Source: an uncultured Clostridia bacterium
Lineage (GTDB): Bacteria > Bacillota > Clostridia > Peptostreptococcales > Anaerovoracaceae
Assembly: GCA_934271235.1 (NCBI GenBank)
Contig: CAKQQT010000009.1
Location: forward strand, 1-64,000
Direction: 5' to 3'
DNA: 64,000 bases
Shown here: one piece after another, positions 53,005 through 61,143 of the stretch
Position numbering within the stretch: position 1 is the first letter of the stretch
Layout of the letters: each line of letters begins with the position of its first letter
Made by a program: the position numbers and the translations under genes
Notes under the pieces: model-generated
What the model saw: only the letters and a program-made list of their open reading frames with translations
Database searches by the model: none
What the model was told of the DNA's origin: nothing

Positions 53005-54102
53005 CTAGTACATGATGATCGCGCGTACAGGGCATCCCTGCGCGCAGTATCCGCAGGTCAAGCATTTGGATTGGTCGATTTCGGCCAGTCCATTTTTGTT
53101 GTAATGAACCGCACCGGCGGCACAGATCTTGAGACAGGTGCCGCAGCCCTCGCAGTCTTCCTGGTTGACGTACATCTTTTTACGGGAAACATCCGGATTG
53201 TACGAGGATTCCATGTTTCCCGACAGGTAGCACATCATATCGTCAATTTCCGATATGTTCGTAAAACCGACCATGACCGCGTCCACAAAGTCCTGTGCAA
53301 AAACGTAATCCAAAGCTTTTTGATAGTCGCCGGTCAGATTGCCGCCGCCGAGGGCTTTCATCAGATAGACCCCCTTGCCGGCCGCCTTGCAGGCCGTGAG
53401 GGCGGCCGCCATCTCTTCCTTGGTCCCGGCCTCCTGACCACTGCGGATCCCCATACTCCGGTAATTGAGCAGCGCAAAGACTACATCGCAGGCAGACACG
53501 TCTGCCATCGCGCGCGCCACATCGGCGTGATGCGTGGAGATGCCGATGGCGTGTACCAGCCCTGCGGCCTTGGCGTCCCGCAGGGCCTGCCACGCACCGG
53601 CGCGCGCCGCGAATTGCCCGGTCCGCACCTCGTGCAGCAGGAAGATATCGATCGTTTCCAGCCCCAGCGCAGTCCGGCATTCCTCGATCGCGGCCATCAT
53701 ATCGTCGTAAGACGATGCCAGCGATTTGGAACTGATGACCGGGCGCGGAGTGCGCGGGCAGTCGCCGGGAGCAGCGCAGCGCGATAAGTTGGCTTGCGCG
53801 TCCGCTTCGTAAGGTTGTGCGGCAGAATGCCCCGCGCCGCACGGATTTTCTCCCGTCACGAAGCCCATGACCTCCAGTGCCCGCCGGATATACGGATAGG
53901 TCCGGTAATACTGCGCCGTATCGATGAAGTTGATGCCGCGCCGCAGTGCGCCGCAGATGACCGCCGCGCCTTCGTCCGGCGGCAGATCCAACTGTCCGGG
54001 ACCCATCGGGAGCGCGCCGATACCGACGCAGCTGACAATAAGACCGGTTTGTCCGAGTGTGCGCATCTGGGGTCTATCTTCTGTTAAAAAACACTTCTTC
54101 AT
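53005..54102 (-). CDS. Aldo/keto reductase with C-terminal [4Fe-4S] ferredoxin domain
   Basis: A 365-residue fusion. The AKR part has GINFIDTAQYYRTYPYIRRAL (catalytic Asp and Tyr) and TIDIFLLHEVRTGQ; a 35-residue Cys/Pro-rich insertion (about residues 93-127, including ENPCGAGHS) precedes the Ser-rich turn before the Lys strand. The last 60 residues carry two [4Fe-4S] sites: CEGCGTCLKIC and CLTCGYCAQGCP. Such proteins probably exchange electrons with ferredoxin rather than NADPH alone. AGGTGA precedes the start on the minus strand. Confidence 0.92.
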   Translation of the reverse strand: MKKCFLTEDRPQMRTLGQTGLIVSCVGIGALPMGPGQLDLPPDEGAAVICGALRRGINFIDTAQYYRTYPYIRRALEVMGFVTGENPCGAGHSAAQPYEADAQANLSRCAAPGDCPRTPRPVISSKSLASSYDDMMAAIEECRTALGLETIDIFLLHEVRTGQFAARAGAWQALRDAKAAGLVHAIGISTHHADVARAMADVSACDVVFALLNYRSMGIRSGQEAGTKEEMAAALTACKAAGKGVYLMKALGGGNLTGDYQKALDYVFAQDFVDAVMVGFTNISEIDDMMCYLSGNMESSYNPDVSRKKMYVNQEDCEGCGTCLKICAAGAVHYNKNGLAEIDQSKCLTCGYCAQGCPVRAIIMY

Positions 54103-54210
54103 GATTTCTTCACCTGAAATCCTTTCTTTTTCGATTATAGTAGGGTATAATAAAGTATGTCAATAAAATATCAGTATTTTTGCAGGTTTTGAAGAGGAGG
54201 GCTATTCGCC

Positions 54211-54831
54211 ATGAATTTGCATCTGCAGGAGCAAGAGGGCTTCGAAGCATTTCGACATGCTTATCGGGCCGCAATTAAGGAAGTCAGAACGAAAATCGAG
54301 ATTTTGAGCGAGGACTTTGCAGTCTGCCACGACTATAATCCGATCCATCATATGGAGCGCAGGCTCAAGACTCCGGACAGTATCGAGGAGAAGCTCACGC
54401 GGTTGGGCAAGGAAATCACGATCGCGTCCGCCAAGAAAAATATTTTTGATATCGCAGGGATCCGTGTGGTCTGCAACTTTATCGACGATGTGTACACGGT
54501 CGCGGACATGCTCACTTCGCAGAGCGATGTCAAGCTGCTGACCGAAAAGGATTACATAAAAAACCCGAAGCCGAACGGTTATCGCAGTCTGCATCTGGTG
54601 ATCGCCATCCCGGTGTATTTTTTGGACGGCTGTGAAGAGGTCATCGTGGAGGTGCAGATCCGCACGGTAGCCATGGACTTCTGGGCCAGTCTCGAGCACC
54701 AGCTGCGCTACAAGCAGAACAAGGACATCTCGTCCAAGATCGACCTGGAACTCAAAGCCTGCGCCGAAGTCAGCGCGACCCTCGACCGCAGGATGCAGAA
54801 GATCTTCGATGAACTGAATAAGATGGAATGA
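54211..54831 (+). CDS. Small alarmone synthetase (RelA/SpoT domain protein)
   Basis: A 206-residue stand-alone (p)ppGpp synthetase of the YjbM/YwaC type. Visible: helical N-terminus, IAGIRVVCNFIDDVYTVADML (synthetase core with Asp/Glu), DYIKNPKPNGYRSLHLVI (substrate loop), and EVQIRTVAMDFWASLEHQLRYK (catalytic Glu-x-Gln-x-Arg-Thr). There is no HD hydrolase, TGS or ACT domain. GGAGGG precedes the start. It makes the stringent-response alarmone, usually under stress. Confidence 0.94.
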   Translation: MNLHLQEQEGFEAFRHAYRAAIKEVRTKIEILSEDFAVCHDYNPIHHMERRLKTPDSIEEKLTRLGKEITIASAKKNIFDIAGIRVVCNFIDDVYTVADMLTSQSDVKLLTEKDYIKNPKPNGYRSLHLVIAIPVYFLDGCEEVIVEVQIRTVAMDFWASLEHQLRYKQNKDISSKIDLELKACAEVSATLDRRMQKIFDELNKME

Positions 54832-54887
54832 AATTCCTTGTAAGATGGGCGAAAACTGTTTATAATAGAATATGAGGAGGGAATGCG

Positions 54888-55169
54888 ATGAATTTAGAAA
54901 CAATGAAAAAGTATATTTGCGAAATTGCATCGGATTACCCGATCAAAAGGGTTGTTCTATTTGGCTCTAGGGCCGATGGAAATTTTCGTGAAGACAGCGA
55001 TGTGGATTTGATGATGGAGTTTACAGAGCCTGTAACTTTGCTGACGATTTCAAGGATCAAGCTTAGACTGGAAGAATTGTTGCAGCTCAGCGTGGACATT
55101 GTACATGGACCTTTACGAGAAGAAGACCTATTAGAGATCCATAAAGAGGTTGAACTTTATGCAGCATAG
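54888..55169 (+). CDS. MNT-domain nucleotidyltransferase (MntA-like antitoxin)
   Basis: A 93-residue minimal nucleotidyltransferase. The motif VVLFGSRADGNFREDSDVDLMME gives the GSx10DxD active site (Gly-Ser, then Asp-x-Asp). Such proteins are the antitoxin of HEPN/MNT (HepT/MntA) modules, where they AMPylate the HepT RNase. GGAGGG precedes the start. A truncated HepT reading frame begins at 55159, overlapping its end by 11 bases, so the antitoxin is now orphaned. The region is A+T-rich compared with the genes before it. Confidence 0.92.
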   Translation: MNLETMKKYICEIASDYPIKRVVLFGSRADGNFREDSDVDLMMEFTEPVTLLTISRIKLRLEELLQLSVDIVHGPLREEDLLEIHKEVELYAA

Positions 55170-55236
55170 GGATGAAGTGATCATAAAAAAAGTGATTTGG
55201 AAAAAATACTGGAAAGTGAAACGTAATGTTTCATGA
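55159..55236 (+). pseudogene. HepT (HEPN toxin) remnant
   Basis: A 25-codon frame, MQHRDEVIIKKVIWKKYWKV..., begins inside the antitoxin stop region with the overlap normal for hepT and has the usual HepT N-terminus (M-Q-x-R-D-x-x-I-x-K-K). It ends at TGA 55236, about 18 bases before the left hairpin of the IS200/IS605-type element. The rest of the ~110-residue toxin, including the RX4-6H catalytic motif, is absent. Confidence 0.75.
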
Positions 55237-55249
55237 AATAAGAGAAATC

Positions 55250-55993
55250 GCTTCCACCCGTCAAACGGGTGGTTCGCTCAGGGCTATAAGCCCTTGTTAC
55301 CGACCCGCGTCTAAAGGCGCGGGCTTTCACTTTGTTCAAGCCTTATTGTCTTACCTCTGTTGCCGGCCCCTCCAAGGGGCTACTTTACTTTGCAAAAGGA
55401 TCTTCGTATTCCTTTACACTTAACTTATCCAAGGCAATGTCATGCTTTTCCTGTTCTCGTATATATTTTCTTATCGTTTCTTCATTGAGTCCTACCGTGC
55501 TGACATAATACCCTTCCGCCCAAAAGCGTCGGTTTCCAAATTTGTATTTCAAATTGGCATGTCGGTCGAACATCATCAGCGCACTTTTTCCCTTGAGGTA
55601 TCCCATGAAGCTCGAAATGCTTTGATTTGGTGGTATACTCAGCAGTAAATGAACGTGGTCCGGCATCAAGTGTCCTTCTAATATTTCCACTCCTTTATAC
55701 CTACATAAGGCTTTTATGATTTCCTTTAAACTTTCTCTATATTGATTATAGATGATTTTTCGTCTATACTTAGGTGTGAATACAACATGATATTTGCATA
55801 ACCACTTTGTATGCGATAAACTATGATTTACATTTGCCATAAAAGGCCTCCTTTCTTAGTTACAATAAGGCTTGAACAACTCTATTGTAGCAGAGGGATG
55901 CCTTTTTTGGTATAACCTTCGACGCGCACCCGCATAGCGGGTGGTTTATTTGTCTCGAACGCCTTGCGTTCTCGACGGGGGCTTATAGCCCCA
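55250..55993 (-). mobile_element. IS200/IS605-type insertion sequence
   Basis: A TnpA gene (minus strand) lies between subterminal hairpins: CCACCCG-TCAAA-CGGGTGG (55254-55272) and GGGCTATAAGCCC (55281-55293) on the left, CACCCG-CATAG-CGGGTG (55927-55943) and GGGGCTTATAGCCCC (55978-55992) on the right. The two ends share the same palindromic cores, as in IS200-type elements that transpose as single-stranded DNA without terminal inverted repeats. There is no TnpB gene. Exact ends are estimates. Confidence 0.8.
55385..55840 (-). CDS. IS200/IS605 family transposase TnpA
   Basis: A 151-residue HUH (Y1) transposase. Features: HTKWLCKYHVVFTPKYRRKII, the HUH motif in LMPDHVHLLLSIPP, and the nucleophilic Tyr in FWAEGYYVSTVGLNEETIRKYIREQE. 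Full length for the family, so probably functional. AAGGAGG lies before the start on the minus strand. It sits inside the hairpin-bounded element. Confidence 0.95.
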   Translation of the reverse strand: MANVNHSLSHTKWLCKYHVVFTPKYRRKIIYNQYRESLKEIIKALCRYKGVEILEGHLMPDHVHLLLSIPPNQSISSFMGYLKGKSALMMFDRHANLKYKFGNRRFWAEGYYVSTVGLNEETIRKYIREQEKHDIALDKLSVKEYEDPFAK

Positions 55994-56126
55994 TAATAAG
56001 ACAGAGCCTGCAGATGGATGCAGGCTCTTGTCGGCTTTTTGTCAAAGAAGGGAAAGACTAAAGACATCATTCAGCAGGATTATTTGACTTAAGGACTGAT
56101 ATACTTTCTGTTGCAATGTTGAGGAG
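55994..56126. other. Gap between the IS element and the sigma-54-type control region
   Basis: A hairpin AGAGCCTGCA-GATGGA-TGCAGGCTCT (about 56003-56029) may terminate transcripts in either direction. TTGCAAT at 56111-56117 is an extra half copy of the motif repeated in the palindrome that follows. No coding sequence. Confidence 0.4.
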
Positions 56127-56152
56127 TTCCCGTTGCAGGCTTGCAACGGGAA
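56127..56152 (+). promoter_or_regulatory. Putative upstream activator site (GTTGCAAC palindrome)
   Basis: TTCCCGTTGCA - GGCT - TGCAACGGGAA is an 11-bp perfect inverted repeat 47 bases upstream of a sigma-54 promoter. Similar GTTGC...GCAAC motifs precede the two other sigma-54-type promoters in the window, which is why I read it as the binding site of the activator encoded at 59368. It also looks like a terminator (T-rich tail), an alternative I cannot exclude. Confidence 0.55.
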
Positions 56153-56198
56153 TGTTTCTTTTTTGACAAAGAAGGTGATAAAAACGCAATTTTCCCCA

Positions 56199-56215
56199 TT
56201 GGCATGTTTCTTGCT
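56199..56215 (+). promoter_or_regulatory. Sigma-54 (-24/-12) promoter of the DUF362 gene
   Basis: TTGGCATGTTTCTTGCT matches the consensus TGGCAC-N5-TTGCW: GG at 56201-56202 and GC at 56213-56214 with ten bases between them. The predicted start is about 56226, 44 bases before the ATG of the DUF362 gene. Confidence 0.75.
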
Positions 56216-56269
56216 GTAAGATATTTTGAAATTATAAATGTATTTATGGACATTGCGAAGGAGGAGAAA

Positions 56270-57562
56270 ATGAAAAAAAAATCTCAAGTTGCACTTGTAA
56301 AAAGTGATGACATTCAAGCAAATGTGACGAAAGTTTTTGAATTGCTAGGTGGCGTTGAAAACCTAATAAAGCCAGGAAGCGTTGTGATGTTAAAACCAAA
56401 TGCGGGTCATGCAGAGCCACCAGAAACTTCCGTTTGTACAAATCCGGAAGTAGTCAGGGCGGTTATTAAAGAAGTCAGAAAAGCTAAGCCAAAGGAAATT
56501 GTGATTTGTGAGGCAGCAGCAATTGGTTGTGACACAATAGAATGCTTTAAAGTAAGCGGCATTCAAGCAATGGCTGATGAAGAAGGCATTGAATGCTATG
56601 ATATTAAGCGTGATAAAGATTTGATCACTGTAGCAGTTCGGGGGCATAGATCAAATATCGAAAAAGTAAAACTGCCACGTAGACTGATTGAAGCAGATCA
56701 TCTGATCAATCTTCCGATTCTTAAAGCGCATGCATCTATGGTATTTTCAGGAGCGTTGAAAAATATTAAAGGCGTTGTTCAGGACAAAGTACACATGGAT
56801 ATGCATAAGCAGGATCTTACAATGGCAATGATGGACGTATGGTCTGTATGTAGGGCTGATTTGAATATTATGGATGCGCATCGCGCAGCATCTGGTTACA
56901 GTCCACATATGCCAGTGCCAATTGAAACACATATGATTCTCGGCTCTAAAGACCCTGTGGCAATTGATCGTGTGGCATGTGAAGTAACTGGAATCGATAC
57001 TTCGGGAGTGTCCTATTTCACGGTAGCAGAAGAAGCTGGTTTAGGGTGTTATTCAATGGATCAGATCGAAGTTGTTGGTGACAGGATTGAAGACTGTTTT
57101 TACCAAATGTGGATCCCATATATCGGAGATATGAGCAAGAGGTGGCCAGAATACGATATTAGATGTGCAGGAGGATGTTCCAGTTGTCAAGCTTTACTCG
57201 CAATAAATATGGAAGAGCTCAAGGCGGTAAATGCATACGCAGAAAATGCAGGGATGACAGTTGTTATTGGAGGCCTAAATGAAATTCCGGCAGATATTCC
57301 GGACGAAAAAATAGTTCTACACGGAAATTGTACTAAGAAATATCTCAAGCAGCACCCGAATGCATATCATATTTTAGGATGCCCTCCGAATGAACCGGCA
57401 CTCTATCTGACGATTCAAAGACATGAAACGATTGATGGAACTGGAGATCAAGAAGATGAGATTATTCGTCCGTGTATGGCAAGAGACTCAGAAGTGTGGC
57501 ATGATTATGTATTTGCGAAATACGAAGAATATAAGAAAGGCAATTTGAAAGATGGATTCTAA
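56270..57562 (+). CDS. DUF362 domain protein
   Basis: A 430-residue protein of the DUF362 family, found in anaerobes and thought to be Fe-S or redox related. The core reads VALVKSDD...VMLKPNAGHAEPPETSVCTNPEVVRAVIKEVRKAKPKEIVICEAAAIG, then HLINLPILKAHASMVFSGALKNIKGVVQDK and DPVAIDRVACEVTGI, typical of the family. A C-terminal extension contains Cys pairs (RCAGGCSSCQ and HGNCTKK...LGCPPNEPA). AAGGAGGAG precedes the start. Codon use is A+T-rich. It is driven by a predicted sigma-54 promoter and overlaps the next small gene by 11 bases. Confidence 0.85.
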   Translation: MKKKSQVALVKSDDIQANVTKVFELLGGVENLIKPGSVVMLKPNAGHAEPPETSVCTNPEVVRAVIKEVRKAKPKEIVICEAAAIGCDTIECFKVSGIQAMADEEGIECYDIKRDKDLITVAVRGHRSNIEKVKLPRRLIEADHLINLPILKAHASMVFSGALKNIKGVVQDKVHMDMHKQDLTMAMMDVWSVCRADLNIMDAHRAASGYSPHMPVPIETHMILGSKDPVAIDRVACEVTGIDTSGVSYFTVAEEAGLGCYSMDQIEVVGDRIEDCFYQMWIPYIGDMSKRWPEYDIRCAGGCSSCQALLAINMEELKAVNAYAENAGMTVVIGGLNEIPADIPDEKIVLHGNCTKKYLKQHPNAYHILGCPPNEPALYLTIQRHETIDGTGDQEDEIIRPCMARDSEVWHDYVFAKYEEYKKGNLKDGF

Positions 57563-57839
57563 AGAAGCTGCAGTATTCAATGACGGATATGTGCATGTCA
57601 CCGCAGGAAGCGAATTTTGGAAAATGCTTGATTTGATTTTTACCGATACTTTTATGAAAACATACACAAATTTTGATAATTTTGAGTATTTTCGCTATTC
57701 AAGTGCTGTTATGGTGAATTGGGGCGGCAGTGAAATGATCTATCAAAAGGAAGTTTTCAATCATTTTATTGTTGAAAGTACATCGTTTCAAAGTTGGGAA
57801 GAAATGGTTATGAAAGCTGCTGATTTAAGGTTTGCTTAA
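57552..57839 (+). CDS. Small protein of unknown function
   Basis: A 95-residue acidic/aromatic protein (SEFWKMLDLIFTDTFMKTYTNFDNFEYFRYSSAVMVNWGG) whose start overlaps the end of the DUF362 gene by 11 bases, so translation is probably coupled. I recognise no family. It ends 44 bases before the MFS carrier gene, in the same direction. Confidence 0.6.
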   Translation: MDSKEAAVFNDGYVHVTAGSEFWKMLDLIFTDTFMKTYTNFDNFEYFRYSSAVMVNWGGSEMIYQKEVFNHFIVESTSFQSWEEMVMKAADLRFA

Positions 57840-57882
57840 CCATATTGTATCATAATGTAAAATATTACAAAGGAGAGAAAAA

Positions 57883-59220
57883 ATGACGGAGAAAAAACAA
57901 CAGCTTCAGTCCGAAAACACCAAGGCAAATTTCGGAAAAGGGTGGCTTATTATCTTTTACTGCATGATTATGTTCTGGTTCTTAATTGGCTTTTCTATTG
58001 ATGGGCAAAACATCGTTATTGATGTCTTTGCAGGACAAAATTGGGAAGCCTTAGGCTTTGCGGATCAAACTGCGTTACATGCGAAATTACTTGATCTGGC
58101 GATGTGGGCAGGTCTGATCGGTGTAGTTGCATATTTTGCAATTGGAAGACTTTGTGTTAAGCTTGGAGGCAGGACACTTTCTGCCGTGTGCCTTGCACTT
58201 GCAGGTGCATCTTATATCTATTACGGACATGCAACCGATACGACAAGCTATTTTATCGGATTAACGTTGGTAACGATTTTTATTAATGGTGCAGCTTATA
58301 TAGGTGGTGGAAATCTTGTAACACAATGGATGCCTAAGAAAAAGGGTTTGGCAAATGGATTTACAACGATGGGGCACAATCTTGGCTCTGCATTGTACGT
58401 GCCTTTAATTTCAGCATTGATAGGTGCGTATGGTATGGCAAAAGGAATGACAGTAACTGGTGTTGCTGCAATCGTTATTGCAATCATCGCATTCATCATC
58501 ATTCGAGACACTCCACAGGAACGAGGCGTCTTCCCAGATAATGTAACGGAAGAAGTTTATAAAAAAGAATATGCAGATCTTAGTTCAGAGAATACAAGCC
58601 GTTGGACTGTTTCAAAACTATTAAAAACAAAGGAAATGTGGATAGTCTCTTTGATTATTGGCATCAATCAGTTAGTCACGACTGGCGTTATGAGTCAGAT
58701 GGTACCAAGAAACATGGAACTTGGGTTTACACAGGAAAGAGCAGTATTTTTGATGACTGTGTGTGCGTTGATCGGACTTGCAGGATCTTACGGATTTGGC
58801 TTTATCGATCAAAAACTTGGTGTCAAGACAGCAATTCGAGGGTTTCTGATCTGGTATGCAGTTGCACTTGCGGTAAATTATTTCATGAATAATATGATTG
58901 GCGGCTACATTTGTGTTATGATGGTTGGCGTTGCGATTGGTGCATCTGCAAACTTTATGGTATCGCTGCCAGCATCTGTTTTCGGGCGACACAACTTTGA
59001 TTTAGTATATTCAATTTATTTCCCGATTATGGAAATCGTATTGATGTTAAATTATAAGATTAACTCAATTGCGCTTTCCATGACAGGCAGTTTAAGAGGC
59101 GCGTATCTGGTATTTATCGCATTGCTTCTTGTGAATATTGTCTTTATCTCCATTTTGGATGTAAGAAGATATAATCTGGACTATCAGAAAGAAGAAGAAC
59201 TCTTAAGTGATGTGAAATAA
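57883..59220 (+). CDS. MFS transporter (OFA-like oxalate/formate antiporter type)
   Basis: A 445-residue carrier with 12 predicted membrane segments. Features: the loop KLGGRTLSAVCLALAG after TM2 (MFS motif A-like), GNLVTQWMPKKKGLANGFTTMGHNLGSALYVPLI, typical of the OFA subfamily (W-F/M-P-x-x-x-G-L-A-x-G), and RDTPQERGVFPDN before the central loop. OFA carriers move small organic anions. AAAGGAG precedes the start. It is downstream of the DUF362 gene under the same probable sigma-54 control, hence a likely uptake system for the cluster's substrate. Confidence 0.9.
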   Translation: MTEKKQQLQSENTKANFGKGWLIIFYCMIMFWFLIGFSIDGQNIVIDVFAGQNWEALGFADQTALHAKLLDLAMWAGLIGVVAYFAIGRLCVKLGGRTLSAVCLALAGASYIYYGHATDTTSYFIGLTLVTIFINGAAYIGGGNLVTQWMPKKKGLANGFTTMGHNLGSALYVPLISALIGAYGMAKGMTVTGVAAIVIAIIAFIIIRDTPQERGVFPDNVTEEVYKKEYADLSSENTSRWTVSKLLKTKEMWIVSLIIGINQLVTTGVMSQMVPRNMELGFTQERAVFLMTVCALIGLAGSYGFGFIDQKLGVKTAIRGFLIWYAVALAVNYFMNNMIGGYICVMMVGVAIGASANFMVSLPASVFGRHNFDLVYSIYFPIMEIVLMLNYKINSIALSMTGSLRGAYLVFIALLLVNIVFISILDVRRYNLDYQKEEELLSDVK

Positions 59221-59367
59221 AACGCGCAGGCAGCTTTGGTGTTAAGAAAATCATTTAAAAAACTTGTACTGTAATGTGCAAGAGAACCATACGAGATATA
59301 TGCATAATGAAAGTATATGCGGTGCTTGATAAACACTACATATACTTTCTTTTTTGCTGCATGTTTA

Positions 59368-60903
59368 TTAGAAATCTCTACTTTTAGAATATGGGATGCC
59401 GTACTGTTTGATTTTTCTGGAAATTGTCGAGGCATTTACCCCTAGCTTTGCACCAGCATCACGTAAATTTTCAGAAGTACGCAGAGCATTTTCAATCAGG
59501 TGTTTTTCATAGTTTTCCAGTGAGGCAGAAAGCGGAAGATTAGAAAAAGTCATATCCATTTCGTCAGTTTGAGAAACGTCAAATAATCCTTGCAATATTT
59601 TGTCGTTGACATTGCTGGCACCAGAAGCACAGATCGTCAGATATTCAATGACATTTTCAAGTTCACGAATATTCCCTGGCCAGCTATATTGCCGCATCAT
59701 AGAGAGCTGATTCTCTGTAAAAGAAAAAGTGCGATGATGCTTTGCAGCAAAGTAATCCATGAAATACTGAATTAAATGATCAAGGTCGTCAATTCGCTCA
59801 CGTAGTGGAGGCACTTTAATCGGAATAACGTTTAGCCTATAATAGAGATCTTGCCTAAAAGTTCCATCTAAGACTTTTCTCTTTAAATCAGCGTTGGTTG
59901 CAGCAAGAAAACGAATATCTAGTTTTATTGGATGAGTGCCGCCAACACGCATGATTTCTTTGTTCTGAATGGCACGTAGAAGTTTTGCCTGCAAATCCAT
60001 CGACATTTCTCCGATTTCATCCAACAGGATTGTCCCACCATTTGCAATTTCAAAAAGACCTGGTTTCCCATTCTTGACTGCGCCGGAAAATGCTCCTTGT
60101 TCATAACCAAAAAGCTCTGATTCTAGAAGATTTGCAGGGATAGAAGCACAGTTGACTTTAATAAATGGTTTGCGACTACGGTTACTTAAACGGTGAATTT
60201 CATCCGCCACAACTTCTTTTCCAACGCCAGATTCACCCGTAATGAGAATGGTTGCATCTGTCGGTGCAGCCATATGAATGGTTGCTTCCATTTTTTTTAA
60301 AGACTCTGAAGAACCGGAAAGGCGTTTTGAAGGATAATTATCTTTCGAAAAAATACGGATGCTTTCTTTACCAGAGGAATTAATCTCCCTTAGAAACTTT
60401 TCGTAATCCTCCTGAAGTGCCTGTAAGGAAAGAACCGGACGACTACTCACGACGACTTGGTGCAACGAACCATCCGCGTCAAATAGCGGAACTCCGATTG
60501 TATAACCAACGCTTGGGGGATTTGTTTTATTTACAGTTGCTAAACGAAAAGTCTTTTTCCCAGTCTTTATGACATCAATTGTTGCGCCGCCAGTAAAAAG
60601 GGATCCATCTGCGACAATATCATGGATATTTTTCCCGAGGACCTCTTCTGGCAAAATCTCGGTGTTTCGCTGATGTGCAGGATTAACATAGATACAGACT
60701 CCATCTTTATCCGAAATAAAAATACTGTCATCAAGAGCCTCTACTACGTGCTTAAAGTCAATGCCAAGCGTTAAAAAGGCATTGAGATCGTGATCAATAT
60801 CTTCTAGAAGGTGCATGGCAGTTTCTGCATCTTGATAATCACCTTTTTTTAATGCAGAGGAAATTTTCTCTTTTATATCATAGATTGCCAGTACTTGATC
60901 CAT
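59368..60903 (-). CDS. Sigma-54-dependent activator with PAS domain (PAS-AAA-HTH)
   Basis: A 511-residue enhancer-binding protein. Domains: helical N-terminus, PAS sensor (about residues 50-165: ALDDSIFISDKDGVCIYVNPAHQRNTEILPEEVLGKNIHD), AAA+ domain with Walker A GESGVGKE (223-230), the sigma-54-contacting loop GAFSGA (270-275; usual form GAFTGA), Walker B GGTILLDE (289-296), and a C-terminal Fis/TyrR-like helix-turn-helix (NLRDAGAKLGVNASTISRKIKQYGI). GGAGGG precedes the start on the minus strand. It sits between the DUF362/MFS genes and the divergent larC gene, so it is the likely regulator of the cluster; the PAS domain may sense the substrate. Confidence 0.95.
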   Translation of the reverse strand: MDQVLAIYDIKEKISSALKKGDYQDAETAMHLLEDIDHDLNAFLTLGIDFKHVVEALDDSIFISDKDGVCIYVNPAHQRNTEILPEEVLGKNIHDIVADGSLFTGGATIDVIKTGKKTFRLATVNKTNPPSVGYTIGVPLFDADGSLHQVVVSSRPVLSLQALQEDYEKFLREINSSGKESIRIFSKDNYPSKRLSGSSESLKKMEATIHMAAPTDATILITGESGVGKEVVADEIHRLSNRSRKPFIKVNCASIPANLLESELFGYEQGAFSGAVKNGKPGLFEIANGGTILLDEIGEMSMDLQAKLLRAIQNKEIMRVGGTHPIKLDIRFLAATNADLKRKVLDGTFRQDLYYRLNVIPIKVPPLRERIDDLDHLIQYFMDYFAAKHHRTFSFTENQLSMMRQYSWPGNIRELENVIEYLTICASGASNVNDKILQGLFDVSQTDEMDMTFSNLPLSASLENYEKHLIENALRTSENLRDAGAKLGVNASTISRKIKQYGIPYSKSRDF

Positions 60904-60985
60904 AAGAATCCCTCCATTCCTTTCCGCTAATTTTCAAATATAGTATATCAGAAATGCTGAAGAATGAAAAGTATCAACTTGATAA

Positions 60986-61024
60986 TTTGTTGTCAAGTTG
61001 CAACAAACTCGTAGAAATTGCAAC
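60986..61024 (+). promoter_or_regulatory. GTTGCAAC motifs upstream of larC
   Basis: TTTGTTG - tcaagttg - CAACAAA contains a GTTGCAAC core at 60997-61004, and TTGCAAC recurs at 61018-61024. These are the same motifs as at 56127 and 62860, at 50-90 bases upstream of a -24/-12 promoter. They could also serve the divergent activator gene as an autoregulatory site. Confidence 0.5.
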
Positions 61025-61074
61025 GGAAACGAAAAAAAAAGAACGTTTTTTTTGAAAAAAGAACCCTAAAAGAA

Positions 61075-61090
61075 TGGTATGATATTTGCA
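61075..61090 (+). promoter_or_regulatory. Sigma-54 (-24/-12) promoter of the larC gene
   Basis: TGGTATGATATTTGCA has GG at 61076-61077 and GC at 61088-61089, ten bases apart, as required for sigma-54. The -24 element is imperfect (TGGTAT instead of TGGCAC). The predicted start is about 61101, 43 bases before the larC ATG. Confidence 0.6.
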
Positions 61091-61143
61091 ATATAAAACA
61101 TAGTAAACAGAAAATAAACACAAGAAAGCTTTAGGTGATCATT

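Noticed and set aside
55226..55423. 65-codon frame across the IS left end
   Set aside because: It runs through the hairpins of the element and has no ribosome site.
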